Source: Mesorhizobium sp. 1M-11
Lineage (GTDB): Bacteria; Pseudomonadota; Alphaproteobacteria; Rhizobiales; Rhizobiaceae
Assembly: GCF_001303895.1 (NCBI RefSeq)
Contig: NZ_LJSD01000075.1
Location: 131,501 to 195,500, forward strand
Length of the DNA stretch: 64,000 bases
Direction of reading: 5' to 3'
The position numbers and the translations under genes are program-made. This document shows, piece by piece, positions 28,772 through 38,865 of this stretch. Below the pieces are notes generated by a model that was given only the letters and a program-made list of their open reading frames with translations, made no database searches and was not told where the DNA came from. Each line of letters opens with the position of its first letter. The stretch's first letter is position 1.

Positions 28772-29631
28772 CTGTTCCTCAGCACGATACAGGAGCCGCC
28801 GACGCTGTGCAGCTTGTCGCAGATCTCGTTGGCAGCCTTGCGGTTGTCGGCGCCGATGCGCACGGCATAGACGCCGCGCCGCCCCATCGGCGTGCGCACG
28901 CGACTGACCACGGGGTCGGCATTCGCAAGCACGGCCGGAAAGCGTGCCTGTACCCTTTGCCATTGCCGCACGGCAGCGGACCGGCGGAAGTTTCCGGCCA
29001 CCTGGACACCCCAGGGCTTCACGTGCACAGCCGCCATCGGCACCGTTCTCGCCTTGCTCACCGGCAGTCGCCTGCAAGCGGCGGAAAAATTCTGCTGCTT
29101 GGGATCGAGTGGCAGCACCACCCCCGCATAGGCCTTGTCGGAGAACTTGTCGGCCGGCTCACCCATGACGTCGAGCACATACTCTTCCGTTTCCAGCGGC
29201 AGGAATCCGCCGGAACCCAGCCAGCGCGTCACCCGGTTCTCGCCGGCATTGTAGGCGGCGGCCGCGAGTCCCAGATTGCCGAAGCCGGATTTCAACTCGG
29301 ACAGATATTTGGCCGAAGCAGGTATCGCCTGTTCGATGTCGAAGGAGTTGACGAGGCCGCGCATCTTGGCGGTACCCGGCATGAACTGGGCAATGCCCTC
29401 GGCGCCGACCGGGCTGACCGCGTTCGGATCGAACCGGCTTTCCTTCCAGATCAACCGGGCGAAGAAATCCTTCGGCAGGCCCTGTTCGGCCGCGTGCGCT
29501 TCGATCAGATCGCAAACACGCCCAATCAGCCGTTTCTGTGCCGAATGCGTATGAGGAGGGTCGGCCTGCGCAGGAGAACCCCCCAGCAGTGCCGACAGAA
29601 CCAAACAAGCGAAACCGGCAGCGCGCCGCAT
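28768..29631 (-). CDS. Lytic transglycosylase (SLT domain) with SPOR-like C-terminus
   Basis: 287-aa exported murein hydrolase. Residues 1-23 form a signal peptide. The SLT domain has the catalytic glutamate E64 in RLIWKESRFDPN, then GAEGIAQFMPGTA and AAAAYNAGENRVTRWL. The last 85 residues (VHVKPWGVQVAGNFRRSAAV to SVGGSCIVLRNR) look like a SPOR peptidoglycan-binding domain. The start MRRAAGFACL lies only five bases after the ispG stop. The enzyme cleaves glycan strands in the periplasm. Confidence 0.92.
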   Translation of the reverse strand: MRRAAGFACLVLSALLGGSPAQADPPHTHSAQKRLIGRVCDLIEAHAAEQGLPKDFFARLIWKESRFDPNAVSPVGAEGIAQFMPGTAKMRGLVNSFDIEQAIPASAKYLSELKSGFGNLGLAAAAYNAGENRVTRWLGSGGFLPLETEEYVLDVMGEPADKFSDKAYAGVVLPLDPKQQNFSAACRRLPVSKARTVPMAAVHVKPWGVQVAGNFRRSAAVRQWQRVQARFPAVLANADPVVSRVRTPMGRRGVYAVRIGADNRKAANEICDKLHSVGGSCIVLRNR

Positions 29632-29636
29632 CGGTA

Positions 29637-30974
<1,338 letters not shown>

Positions 30975-31152
30975 TCAAATCACCTTGCAACGGCCGATTC
31001 CACCGCTGCCACGCACGGCGATGAACGGCAAATGCGAGGCATCTGCTTGTTTCGCCCGGCGTAAGCCCTGTGGGAATATTGAATGGCCTCTGGCCGGCGG
31101 CTATGCGCCGCCGGGAGCATTTCGGCGCTGAACGCCGATTTGGAAGGCCGAA

Positions 31153-31332
31153 TTAATGGGTCGAGGGTCTGCCTCTCAATTTTGCCATTTCGTCCTTAAT
31201 AGCCAGCTTGCGTCGCTTGAGGCACACGATTTCAAGATCGTCCACCGACGGGTGCAACAGTGCGTCATCGATCTCGCGTTCGATGTCGCTGTGTTTCCGC
31301 TGAAGCTCTTCAAGATGGGACGCTAGAGACAT
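31153..31332 (-). CDS. DUF465 (YdcH-like) protein, first of two
   Basis: A 59-aa coiled-coil protein, MSLASHLEELQRKHSDIERE onward, with the DUF465 motif HPSVDDLEIVCLKRRKLAIK. GGGAG precedes the ATG. It is divergent from a second DUF465 gene on the other strand. Function is unknown across the family. Confidence 0.85.
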   Translation of the reverse strand: MSLASHLEELQRKHSDIEREIDDALLHPSVDDLEIVCLKRRKLAIKDEMAKLRGRPSTH

Positions 31333-31566
31333 GAATGGTTCTCCCTTTCATATTCCTTGCCAGCGACCGACGCACGACGTCCACCGCGGGCGCCCGCGTG
31401 ACGGCCAAATGACAGTGTGCCACCATTGCTTCGCCTTGTCGAATGCCATGTGGTAGCATTCCACCGCGTCATGAAATGTGATAATGCGGTCGCGCCGCTG
31501 ACGAAGGTCGGCGGCCCCCGCCCATCAGAGGCGCGCATGGGCGCCGGAGTCAGCAGAACGGTGGAC

Positions 31567-31770
31567 ATGTCGGAACAGGAACAGGCCGAGATTCGTCTCG
31601 AGTTTGCACGCTTGAAGCAGGAACATGCCGATTTCGACGCGGCCATCAACGCGATGATCGCCACGGGCTGTGATCCGCTGCAGGTGCAGCGCATGAAGAA
31701 GAAGAAGCTGGCGCTCAAGGACCGGCTGAGCGCGCTCGAAGATCGCATCATTCCCGATATCATCGCCTGA
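31567..31770 (+). CDS. DUF465 (YdcH-like) protein, second of two
   Basis: 67-aa protein MSEQEQAEIRLEFARLKQEH onward, with the family core DPLQVQRMKKKKLALKDRLS. The start at 31567 follows GGTGG; an in-frame ATG at 31537 is possible. The frame extends back to 31417 without support. Its paralogue lies 234 bases away, divergently. Confidence 0.87.
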   Translation: MSEQEQAEIRLEFARLKQEHADFDAAINAMIATGCDPLQVQRMKKKKLALKDRLSALEDRIIPDIIA

Positions 31771-31837
31771 GCGATCCTGGTCATGCATCATGGCCGGAGC
31801 TCTCCGATTCTGATCCAGACATTCTTGTGAGGGCAAG

Positions 31838-32602
31838 ATGCGTGTTGGTTTCGTGGAGTGGCCGGAAGACTTGAAAGCACAGAGTGCGGAGTGGACCCTG
31901 ATTGCGAGCCGGGTCACCGAGGCGCGACCGGACATCCTGATCACCAACGAACTGCCATTTGGGCCTTGGATCGCGAACCAGCCGGAATTCAGCGCCAGTT
32001 TGGCCCAGAAAAGCATCGACGCTCACGCCATGGGGCTCGATGCGCTCGCAGCGCTCGATATCCCGGCCATCCTTTCCTCCATACCGGTGCCGACGGAAGG
32101 CCGGCTCGCCAATGAGGCGGTCGTGATCGAGAACGGCGTTGCACGCGCCGTCCACCGCAAGCATTACTTTCCGCAAGAACCCGGCTGGTATGAGGCGAGT
32201 TGGTATGTTCCCGGGAGGAATGGCTTCATCGCCGCGACCGCTTCCAGCCTGAGCGTCGGTGTGATGCTTTGCACGGATGCGATGTTCAATGAACACGCAC
32301 GCGGTTACGGGCGCCAGGGGGCAACGCTTATCGCCATGCCTCGCGCGACGGGGACTGCGACCGAGAACTGGTTGACCGCAGGCAAGATGGCCGCGATGGT
32401 CTCGGGCAGCTATGTCGTGAGTTCCAATCGAAGCGGTCGTACGCGCGATGGCGTCATGTTTGGCGGCAGCGGCTTCGCGTTTGCGCCGGGTGGCGAGCTT
32501 CTGGCCACAACCGATACCGCAAATCCGTTGCGCATCATCGAAATCGACCCTGAACGCAGCGTCCGGCAGCGCGGTGAATACCCATGTTACGTTCAGGGAT
32601 GA
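31838..32602 (+). CDS. Carbon-nitrogen hydrolase (nitrilase superfamily)
   Basis: 254-aa cytosolic amidase- or nitrilase-type enzyme. The catalytic triad is complete: E38 (ITNELPFG), K108 (AVHRKHYFPQE) and C145 (VMLCTDAMFNE). The C-terminal half keeps NRSGRTRDGVMFGGSGFAFA. The substrate cannot be deduced; ureidopropionase-, omega-amidase- and carbamoylase-like members all share these residues. It stands alone between DUF465 and purE. Confidence 0.87.
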   Translation: MRVGFVEWPEDLKAQSAEWTLIASRVTEARPDILITNELPFGPWIANQPEFSASLAQKSIDAHAMGLDALAALDIPAILSSIPVPTEGRLANEAVVIENGVARAVHRKHYFPQEPGWYEASWYVPGRNGFIAATASSLSVGVMLCTDAMFNEHARGYGRQGATLIAMPRATGTATENWLTAGKMAAMVSGSYVVSSNRSGRTRDGVMFGGSGFAFAPGGELLATTDTANPLRIIEIDPERSVRQRGEYPCYVQG

Positions 32603-32710
32603 GTTGTCGCTTATTCGGATTGCGCACTCGGCGTGCCTGGACCTCGCCGCAATCCTTGCCCGACAAGGCAAATTCCGCTACCTCGCCATTTTGTCGCCGG
32701 GGAGAGCAAC

Positions 32711-33208
32711 TTGGCCGAGCATAAAGCCGATGTCGCCATCATCATGGGCAGCCAGTCCGACTGGGCGACCATGCGCCATGCCGCGGAATTGCTGGAGGTG
32801 CTGGAGATCCCGCACAAGGCGCTGATCGTCTCGGCCCACCGCACACCCGACCGGCTCTATGAGTTCGCCAAGGGCGCCAGGGCCTCCGGTTACAAGGTGA
32901 TCATCGCCGGTGCCGGCGGCGCCGCCCACCTGCCCGGAATGACGGCTGCGATGACCTCGCTGCCAGTGTTCGGCGTGCCGGTGGAATCGAAAGCACTGTC
33001 GGGCCAGGACTCCCTGCTTTCCATCGTGCAGATGCCGGCCGGCATTCCTGTCGGCACGCTGGCCATCGGCAAGGCGGGAGCGGCTAATGCGGCACTGCTG
33101 GCTGCAGCCGTGCTTGCTTTGAACGACAAGGCTTTGGCCGAACGGCTCGATGGCTGGCGCGCCGGCCAGACCGCCCGGGTTGCCGTCGAGCCGGTGGACC
33201 AGCCGTGA
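32711..33208 (+). CDS. purE: N5-carboxyaminoimidazole ribonucleotide mutase
   Basis: 165-aa enzyme rearranging N5-CAIR to CAIR in purine synthesis. It has [25 protein letters not shown] with the catalytic histidine, and [14 protein letters not shown]. The start is the TTG at 32711 (giving [10 protein letters not shown]), five bases after GGGGAGAG; the upstream GTG at 32633 would add 26 residues with no family match. Its stop overlaps the purK start. Confidence 0.96.
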   Translation: MAEHKADVAIIMGSQSDWATMRHAAELLEVLEIPHKALIVSAHRTPDRLYEFAKGARASGYKVIIAGAGGAAHLPGMTAAMTSLPVFGVPVESKALSGQDSLLSIVQMPAGIPVGTLAIGKAGAANAALLAAAVLALNDKALAERLDGWRAGQTARVAVEPVDQP

Positions 33209-34284
33209 CCGCTGCTCTTCCCGCAGGTTCCGTCATCGGCATCATCGGCGGCGGCCAGCTTGGCCGCATGCTGGCAATGGCCGCCGCAAAACTCGGCTAT
33301 CGGACCATCATCCTCGAACCACAAGCGGATTGCCCGGCGGCCCAGGTCGCCAACCGGCAGATCGTCGCAGCCTATGACGACCCGGCCGCCCTTGCCGAAC
33401 TCGCAGCCGCCTGCGCGATCGTAACCTATGAATTCGAGAATGTTCCGGTCAGCGCCGCGGAAACGCTCTCGACGACACGGCCGGTGCGGCCTTCGGCAAG
33501 GGCACTGCAGGTGGCACAAGACCGTGTGACCGAAAAACAGTTCTTGAACGATGTTGGCGTCGCAACCGCAGCCTTCCACGCAATCGACAACGACGCCGAT
33601 CTTGCCGCTGCGCTGAACGCGTTCGACGGCAACGGCGTGCTGAAGACCCGGCGCCTCGGTTACGACGGCAAAGGCCAGCGCGTGCTGCGCGGCATCAGGG
33701 AGGCCGGAGGCACCTATGAGGCGATGGGCGGCGTGCCGCTGATCCTGGAATCACTGGTCGCCTTCGAATACGAAATCTCCATGATTGCCGCGCGCGGCGC
33801 CGATGGCGCTCTCGCCGTCTACGACCCCGCGCGCAACGTGCATCGCGACGGCATTCTTCACACATCGACCGTGCCCTCCGGCATCTCGAGCGCTACGGCG
33901 GATGCGGCCAAGCAGGCAGCCATGACGATCATCACCGCACTCGACTATGTCGGCGTGATCGGCATCGAGTTCTTCGTGCTTCCCGACGGCAGCCTGCTTG
34001 CCAACGAGATGGCGCCGCGCGTGCACAATTCCGGCCATTGGACGGAGGCCGCCTGCACTGTCTCGCAGTTCGAACAGCATATCCGCGCCGTCGCCGGTTT
34101 GCCGCTTGGCGATGCCAGCCGGCACTCGGATTGCGTCATGCAAAACCTGATCGGCCACGACATCGATCAGGTGCCGGCATTGCTCGCCGAGCCGGACCTG
34201 ATGTTGCATCTCTATGGCAAGGCCGAAGCCCGGCCGGGACGCAAGATGGGGCACTTCACGCGCATCCGCGCATTTGCCGGCTGA
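33205..34284 (+). CDS. purK: N5-carboxyaminoimidazole ribonucleotide synthase
   Basis: 359-aa ATP-grasp enzyme making N5-CAIR from AIR, bicarbonate and ATP. It has [16 protein letters not shown] at the N-terminus, VTYEFENVP, the ATP-grasp block [10 protein letters not shown], and [18 protein letters not shown] near the active site. Translation starts at GTG 33205 in GTGA, overlapping the purE stop by four bases, so the two are translationally coupled. Confidence 0.97.
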   Translation: MTAALPAGSVIGIIGGGQLGRMLAMAAAKLGYRTIILEPQADCPAAQVANRQIVAAYDDPAALAELAAACAIVTYEFENVPVSAAETLSTTRPVRPSARALQVAQDRVTEKQFLNDVGVATAAFHAIDNDADLAAALNAFDGNGVLKTRRLGYDGKGQRVLRGIREAGGTYEAMGGVPLILESLVAFEYEISMIAARGADGALAVYDPARNVHRDGILHTSTVPSGISSATADAAKQAAMTIITALDYVGVIGIEFFVLPDGSLLANEMAPRVHNSGHWTEAACTVSQFEQHIRAVAGLPLGDASRHSDCVMQNLIGHDIDQVPALLAEPDLMLHLYGKAEARPGRKMGHFTRIRAFAG

Positions 34285-34396
34285 AAGCGTGATCAAGCCG
34301 CCTGCGAGGTTGACATGCACGGGGCGCCCCGGTATGAGCCGATCGCAACAGGGCGCGTCTTCGGGCGCGCCTTTCAAGTTCAGCCCGAAACCGGGC

Positions 34397-34462
34397 AGAG
34401 CATGATCCTGAACCGAAGGTCAGCGCAGCAAAAAGTTGCAGACTTTTCGGACAAGGTCATGC
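34397..34462. repeat. Second-family palindromic repeat, copy 2
   Basis: AGAGCATGATCCTGAACCGA through CTTTTCGGACAAGGTCATGC. It lies between purK and rpmJ, 30 bases before the rpmJ start codon, and shares its core with the repeats at 4709 and 56032. Confidence 0.85.
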
Positions 34463-34492
34463 GAAGAGATTCAAAGACCGACGGGCAAGACC

Positions 34493-34618
34493 ATGAAGAT
34501 CAAGAATTCGCTCAAGGCGCTCAAGGCGCGTCATCGTGACAACCGCCTGGTTCGCCGCAAGGGCCGTATCTACATCATCAACAAGACCGCTCCGCGCTAC
34601 AAGGCGCGTCAGGGCTGA
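34493..34618 (+). CDS. rpmJ: 50S ribosomal protein L36
   Basis: 41-aa ribosomal protein bL36, [20 protein letters not shown] onward. It is the zinc-free form: none of the usual C/C/C/H zinc ligands is present, as expected in Alphaproteobacteria. The in-frame ATG at 34436 lies in the repeat and is not the start. Confidence 0.97.
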   Translation: MKIKNSLKALKARHRDNRLVRRKGRIYIINKTAPRYKARQG

Positions 34619-34710
34619 TCCCTTTGTGGCGCCTATCTACAGGCGCCGCGTGATGATGCTGAACTCAGATTCAGTTTGAACGTCCGGCATCCCGGAGATA
34701 GAATCCGGGA

Positions 34711-35295
34711 ATGCGGACGTTGTTTGCCGTTTGTACGGCGCTTTCCTTCTCTATTTCGCTGATGCCGGCCATCGCGGCCGACAATGCCGTCAAGCCTGCG
34801 CTAGCGCAGACGCGCGAACAGCGTGTCGACCAGCTTTTCATCGACCTGAAACATGCCCGCAGCCCTCGGTCTGCTGAACTCGTGGCCGGTCGCATCTGGA
34901 ACGAGTGGAGCCGGTCGGGCAGCGCGTCGGTCGATCTGATGATGCAGTGGTCGCAAAAAGCGATCGAGGAAAAGAAGTTCGACGTTGCGCTCGACTTCCT
35001 CGACCAGGTGGTGACGCTGCAACCAAAATACGCCGAGGGATGGAATCGCCGCGCCACGGCGCACTTCCTGATGAAGAACTATGCCAAGTCGATGGCCGAC
35101 ATCGAGCAGACGCTGGAACTGGAGCCGCGCCATTTTGGTGCCCTGTCGGGCATCGCCCAGATCATGGCCGAGACCGGCCGCAAGCAGGCCGCGCTCGATG
35201 CCTGGCTGAAGGTACTCGACCTCTACCCGATGCTGCGCAATGCGCAGGACCAAGTGTCGAAGCTGTCAGAGGAATTGGCGGGCGAGGCGATCTAA
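34711..35295 (+). CDS. Periplasmic TPR-repeat protein
   Basis: 194-aa protein with an N-terminal signal peptide (LFAVCTALSFSISLMPAIAA, cut about residue 22) and two or three tetratricopeptide repeats between residues 85 and 175 (KKFDVALDFLDQVVTLQPKY, KNYAKSMADIEQTLELEPRH, GRKQAALDAWLKVLDLYPML). It is probably a periplasmic scaffold. The partner is unknown. The stop is followed directly by a heptamer tandem repeat. Confidence 0.87.
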   Translation: MRTLFAVCTALSFSISLMPAIAADNAVKPALAQTREQRVDQLFIDLKHARSPRSAELVAGRIWNEWSRSGSASVDLMMQWSQKAIEEKKFDVALDFLDQVVTLQPKYAEGWNRRATAHFLMKNYAKSMADIEQTLELEPRHFGALSGIAQIMAETGRKQAALDAWLKVLDLYPMLRNAQDQVSKLSEELAGEAI

Positions 35296-35340
<45 letters not shown>

Positions 35341-35429
35341 GAAGATGATCTAGCTGCTTTCGCTTGCCACCCCGCTCGCTACTGCCAATTATCCATTGCC
35401 GACTGCCTATTCCCTAATGCCTGATCTTT

Positions 35430-36860
35430 TCACTGCCTCACATCCGCGCCGAGATAGGCGATCCGCAGCATGTTGGTGGAACCGGGTGTCCTTAGCGGCA
35501 CGCCTGCAGTGATGATGATGCGGTCGCCCGGCTTGCCGAAACCCTGTTCGGAGGCGATTCGGCAGGCACGATCGACCATGTCGTCGAGATCGGTCGCATC
35601 TTCCGAAACCACGCAATGCGTGCCCCACAACAGCGAAAGGCGTCGCGCTGTAGCAAGGATCGGCGACAGTGCGATGATCGGAACCTGCGGCCGTTCGCGC
35701 GCCGCACGCAGGCCCGTCGTACCGGAAGCGGTGTAGGTGACGATCGCCGACAGCTTCAGCGTCTCGGCGATTTCGCGCGCCGCCAGCGAAATGGCGTCGG
35801 CGCCGGTCGCCTCCGGCTCGGAGCGCTGGGCATTGATGATACCGGCATAGGTCGGGTCGCGTTCGACACGTTCAGCGATGCGGTTCATGGTCGTCACCGC
35901 TTCGACCGGATAGGAACCGGCGGCGGATTCGGCCGACAGCATGATGGCATCGGCACCTTCGAACACAGCGGTGGCCACATCCGATACCTCGGCGCGGGTC
36001 GGCACCGGAGCGGAAATCATCGATTCCAGCATTTGCGTCGCCACCACGACCGGCTTGCCGGCACGGCGCGCGGCGCGGGTGATCTGCTTCTGGATGCCAG
36101 GCACTGCCTCCAGCGGAAGCTCGACCCCGAGATCGCCGCGTGCCACCATCAGCGCGTCCGACAGCTCGATGATCTCGGCCAGCCGCGCCACCGCCTGCGG
36201 CTTCTCGATCTTGGAAAGCAGCAGTGCCCGCCCGCGTGCGATCTTGCGGGCCTCGGCGAGATCTTCCGGACGCTGGATGAAGGAAAGCGCCACCCAGTCG
36301 ACGCCGGCCGCCAGCACCGCATCGAGATCGGCGCGGTCCTTTTCGGTCAGCGCGCCGACCGGCAGTTCGGTATCGGGCAGCGACACGCCCTTCTTGTCGG
36401 AAATCTTGGTGCCCACCACCACGGTGGCGACGATCGAGCGGCCGTCGACCATAACGGCCTTCAGCTCGACTTTGCCATCATCGATCAGCAACCGGTCGCC
36501 GACGGCCACAGAGCGCAGGATCTCGGGATGCGGCAGATGAACACGGTTGGAATCGCCTGGCGCCGGATTGTCATCCAGCGTAAAGGTCTGGCCAACTTTC
36601 AACTCTTCCGCGCCGTTGGCGAATTTGCCGACACGCAGCTTCGGTCCCTGCAAGTCGGCAAGGATGCCGATCGGACGACCGACAGCAGCCTCGACCGAAC
36701 GAATGCGACCGACAAGTGTACGCATCAGGTCATGATCGGCATGGCTCATATTGATGCGGAACACGTCCGCGCCTGCCTCGAAGAGCTTCTTCAGCATCGC
36801 TTCCTCGGAGGAAGCGGGACCGATGGTGGCTAGGATCTTGACCTTGCGGCTGCGTCTCAT
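35430..36860 (-). CDS. pyk: Pyruvate kinase
   Basis: 476-aa enzyme making pyruvate and ATP from phosphoenolpyruvate. It has KILATIGPASS at the N-terminus, RINMSHAD, the active-site LSKIEKPQAV and MVARGDLGVELPLE, and VVVATQMLESMI. It is the typical bacterial length. Its start ATGA overlaps the end of the DUF1036 gene, so the two are translationally coupled. Confidence 0.97.
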   Translation of the reverse strand: MRRSRKVKILATIGPASSEEAMLKKLFEAGADVFRINMSHADHDLMRTLVGRIRSVEAAVGRPIGILADLQGPKLRVGKFANGAEELKVGQTFTLDDNPAPGDSNRVHLPHPEILRSVAVGDRLLIDDGKVELKAVMVDGRSIVATVVVGTKISDKKGVSLPDTELPVGALTEKDRADLDAVLAAGVDWVALSFIQRPEDLAEARKIARGRALLLSKIEKPQAVARLAEIIELSDALMVARGDLGVELPLEAVPGIQKQITRAARRAGKPVVVATQMLESMISAPVPTRAEVSDVATAVFEGADAIMLSAESAAGSYPVEAVTTMNRIAERVERDPTYAGIINAQRSEPEATGADAISLAAREIAETLKLSAIVTYTASGTTGLRAARERPQVPIIALSPILATARRLSLLWGTHCVVSEDATDLDDMVDRACRIASEQGFGKPGDRIIITAGVPLRTPGSTNMLRIAYLGADVRQ

Positions 36861-37354
36861 TGACTATTCTGACCATTGCTTGGCGGAGCGGCCGGGGTGC
36901 CATCCGCAGTGGGCTGCTCGGTCAGCTGGACCATCCAGCTCGCCTGCTCGCCTGTGTCGTATTCCTGGAATCCGGCGCGCTGAAAGCCCCGGGCGACGCA
37001 ATCGGTTACGCCGGCAATCTTGAATTCCTTTTCGGCCACGCACATCGAGATCGGACCATCCCAACGGCCGCCGCGCTCGGCATCTTCTGCATAGAGATAA
37101 TAAAACCTCGATGACAGCGGACCCTCGATCAGCGTCTTGCAGGTCGAACCTTCGATGTGCCACCAGCCTTCGGTGATCCAGCCCGTCTTGGCGCGATAGC
37201 CGATGCCGACGCCCACCAGATTCTGGGTGGCGTTGCACACGCGGAAATCAGCCTTGGCCGGAGAAGCCATCACCAGGGGCGCCGCGAACAGGACGAGCAG
37301 CGGCAGCAACAGGGCAAAGCCCTTTCGCCTACGCTGCCGGCTGGCGGATGCCAT
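36857..37354 (-). CDS. DUF1036 domain exported protein
   Basis: 165-aa protein with an N-terminal signal or anchor (GFALLLPLLVLFAAPLVMAS) and the DUF1036 core ADFRVCNATQNLVGVGIGYR, GWITEGWWHIEGSTCKTLIE, then YLYAED. Four cysteines could form disulfides. ATG 37354 is chosen because GAGGGG precedes it; an upstream in-frame ATG at 37384 lacks a site. Coupling to pyk is a common rhizobial arrangement, but its reason is unknown. Confidence 0.88.
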   Translation of the reverse strand: MASASRQRRRKGFALLLPLLVLFAAPLVMASPAKADFRVCNATQNLVGVGIGYRAKTGWITEGWWHIEGSTCKTLIEGPLSSRFYYLYAEDAERGGRWDGPISMCVAEKEFKIAGVTDCVARGFQRAGFQEYDTGEQASWMVQLTEQPTADGTPAAPPSNGQNSQ

Positions 37355-37600
37355 TCGAGACCCCTCGCTGAGTGAAACTTGCATGATCAGGCGCCCTTTT
37401 CGAAGATGTCCGGGCGCATGTCAACGCGCGCCCCACTGTGAATCCAATCGATTTAATTGGCAAGCCGGCGCATGCTATGCCGGAGGATGAAAGTTTTTCG
37501 CAAAAACCTTGACCAAACAACGGCATTGCGCGGACTTCCGCTTCATGGGATCACGTTACCATCCCGCCCAGAGACGCCACCGCTTGATTTTCCCCGTGCC

Positions 37601-38398
37601 ATGACCCGATCCACAGTTTTTGCGCCATTCGACCTGATCGAGGGTGACCGCAGTCGCGGCATCGTGCTGGTGGCCGACCATGCCCGGCGCGAGCTGCCGG
37701 AAGAATATGGTGCCCTTGGCCTGCCGGCTGCCGAATTCGAGCGCCATATCGCCTACGATATCGGCGTCGAGGCGGTAACCCGCGAGCTTGCTGCCTTGCT
37801 CGGCGCACCGGCCGTGCTCGCCAACTTCTCGCGTCTGCTGATCGACCCAAACCGCGGCGAAGACGACCCGACGCTGATCCGCCAGCTCTATGACGGCACC
37901 GTCGTGCCGGGCAACTATCCGATGTCGCCCGAAGAGCGCGAGACGCGGCTGGAGCGTTTCTACCGTCCGTACCACGAGGCTGTGGCCGCGGTGATCGCCT
38001 CGGTTGCGAAAGAATCCGGCCGCGCGCCCTTCATCTTCTCGGTGCACTCTTTCACCCCCGTCATGCAGGGCCGCGCAAGGCCTTGGCATGTCGGCATCCT
38101 GTGGGACCGCGACGATCGCGCCCCGCACCCGATCATCGAGGCGCTGGCTGCGGACAAAGATCTCGTGGTTGGCGACAATGAACCCTATGACGGTGCATTG
38201 CGCGGCGACACCATGTTCCGCCATGCCATCGTCAACGGCTTCGCGCATGCTTTGATCGAGATCCGCCAGGACCTGATCGCCGATGCCAGGGGCGCACTTG
38301 CCTGGGCAGAGCGGCTGGCACCGATCGTTGACGCGGTCAATCGCCGTCCCGATATACAAGCGGTGAAGATGTTCGGCTCGCGTACCGGGCCGCTGTAA
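37601..38398 (+). CDS. N-formylglutamate amidohydrolase family protein
   Basis: 265-aa zinc hydrolase of the FGase/HutG family. It has VLVADHARRELPEEYG, RHIAYDIGVEAVT, NFSRLLIDPNRG and FIFSVHSFTPVM. The substrate may be N-formylglutamate, but no histidine-degradation gene is near. ATG 37601 (MTRSTVFAPFDLIEGD) matches the family start; longer frames to 37457 begin with TTG, and ATG 37487 has its GGAGG too close. Confidence 0.9.
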   Translation: MTRSTVFAPFDLIEGDRSRGIVLVADHARRELPEEYGALGLPAAEFERHIAYDIGVEAVTRELAALLGAPAVLANFSRLLIDPNRGEDDPTLIRQLYDGTVVPGNYPMSPEERETRLERFYRPYHEAVAAVIASVAKESGRAPFIFSVHSFTPVMQGRARPWHVGILWDRDDRAPHPIIEALAADKDLVVGDNEPYDGALRGDTMFRHAIVNGFAHALIEIRQDLIADARGALAWAERLAPIVDAVNRRPDIQAVKMFGSRTGPL

Positions 38399-38421
38399 AG
38401 CGCCAAGACGAGGATACCGCC

Positions 38422-38730
38422 ATGACCGATCTGAGCGACGAACAGAAACGCGACTTCGAAGCCGCCGCCTTCCGCAGGCTGGTCGCGCACCTGCGCGAGC
38501 GTACCGACGTGCAGAACATCGACCTGATGAACCTCGCCGGCTTCTGCCGCAACTGCCTGTCCAATTGGTATCGCGAGGCGGCAGAGGCGGAAGGCGTTGC
38601 CCTTTCCAAAGACCAGTCGCGCGAGATCGTCTACGGCATGCCCTATGCCGAGTGGCAGACACAGCACCAGACTGAGGCCTCCAACGCCCAGAAGGCCGCC
38701 TTCGAGATCAATCGCCCGAAGGACCATTGA
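38422..38730 (+). CDS. DUF1244 family protein
   Basis: 102-aa protein with the DUF1244 motif LAGFCRNCLSNWYREAAEAE and the C-terminal MPYAEWQTQHQTEAS. Conserved in Alpha- and Gammaproteobacteria, function unknown; it lies 23 bases after the amidohydrolase gene and is probably in its operon. Confidence 0.92.
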   Translation: MTDLSDEQKRDFEAAAFRRLVAHLRERTDVQNIDLMNLAGFCRNCLSNWYREAAEAEGVALSKDQSREIVYGMPYAEWQTQHQTEASNAQKAAFEINRPKDH

Positions 38731-38825
38731 TCTCCAAGGCAATCATCACGCCTCTGCACCCTTGCTGCAACCACTGAGTCAAGCCGGCTTCCTCCGATCC
38801 CTTGACGATACGGTTGATTCGATCT

Positions 38826-38840
38826 AACGATTGAATCGTT
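38826..38840. promoter_or_regulatory. Perfect palindrome AACGATT-G-AATCGTT before an MFS gene
   Basis: 7-bp arms around one base, 25 bases before the MFS start codon. TTGACG at 38802 is placed so that a -10 region would fall at 38825-38830, overlapping the palindrome. This is the usual position of a TetR- or MarR-type operator, though no such regulator gene is adjacent. Confidence 0.6.
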
Positions 38841-38865
38841 CCAATTCCTGTTTCGAGCTCTCGCC

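Noticed and set aside
31097-31118. GC-rich hairpin upstream of ispG as a terminator
   Set aside because: There is no T-run on either strand; it may be structure within a leader or chance.
32633-32710. GTG start giving a longer PurE
   Set aside because: It lacks a ribosome binding site and adds 26 residues absent from the family; TTG 32711 has a good site.
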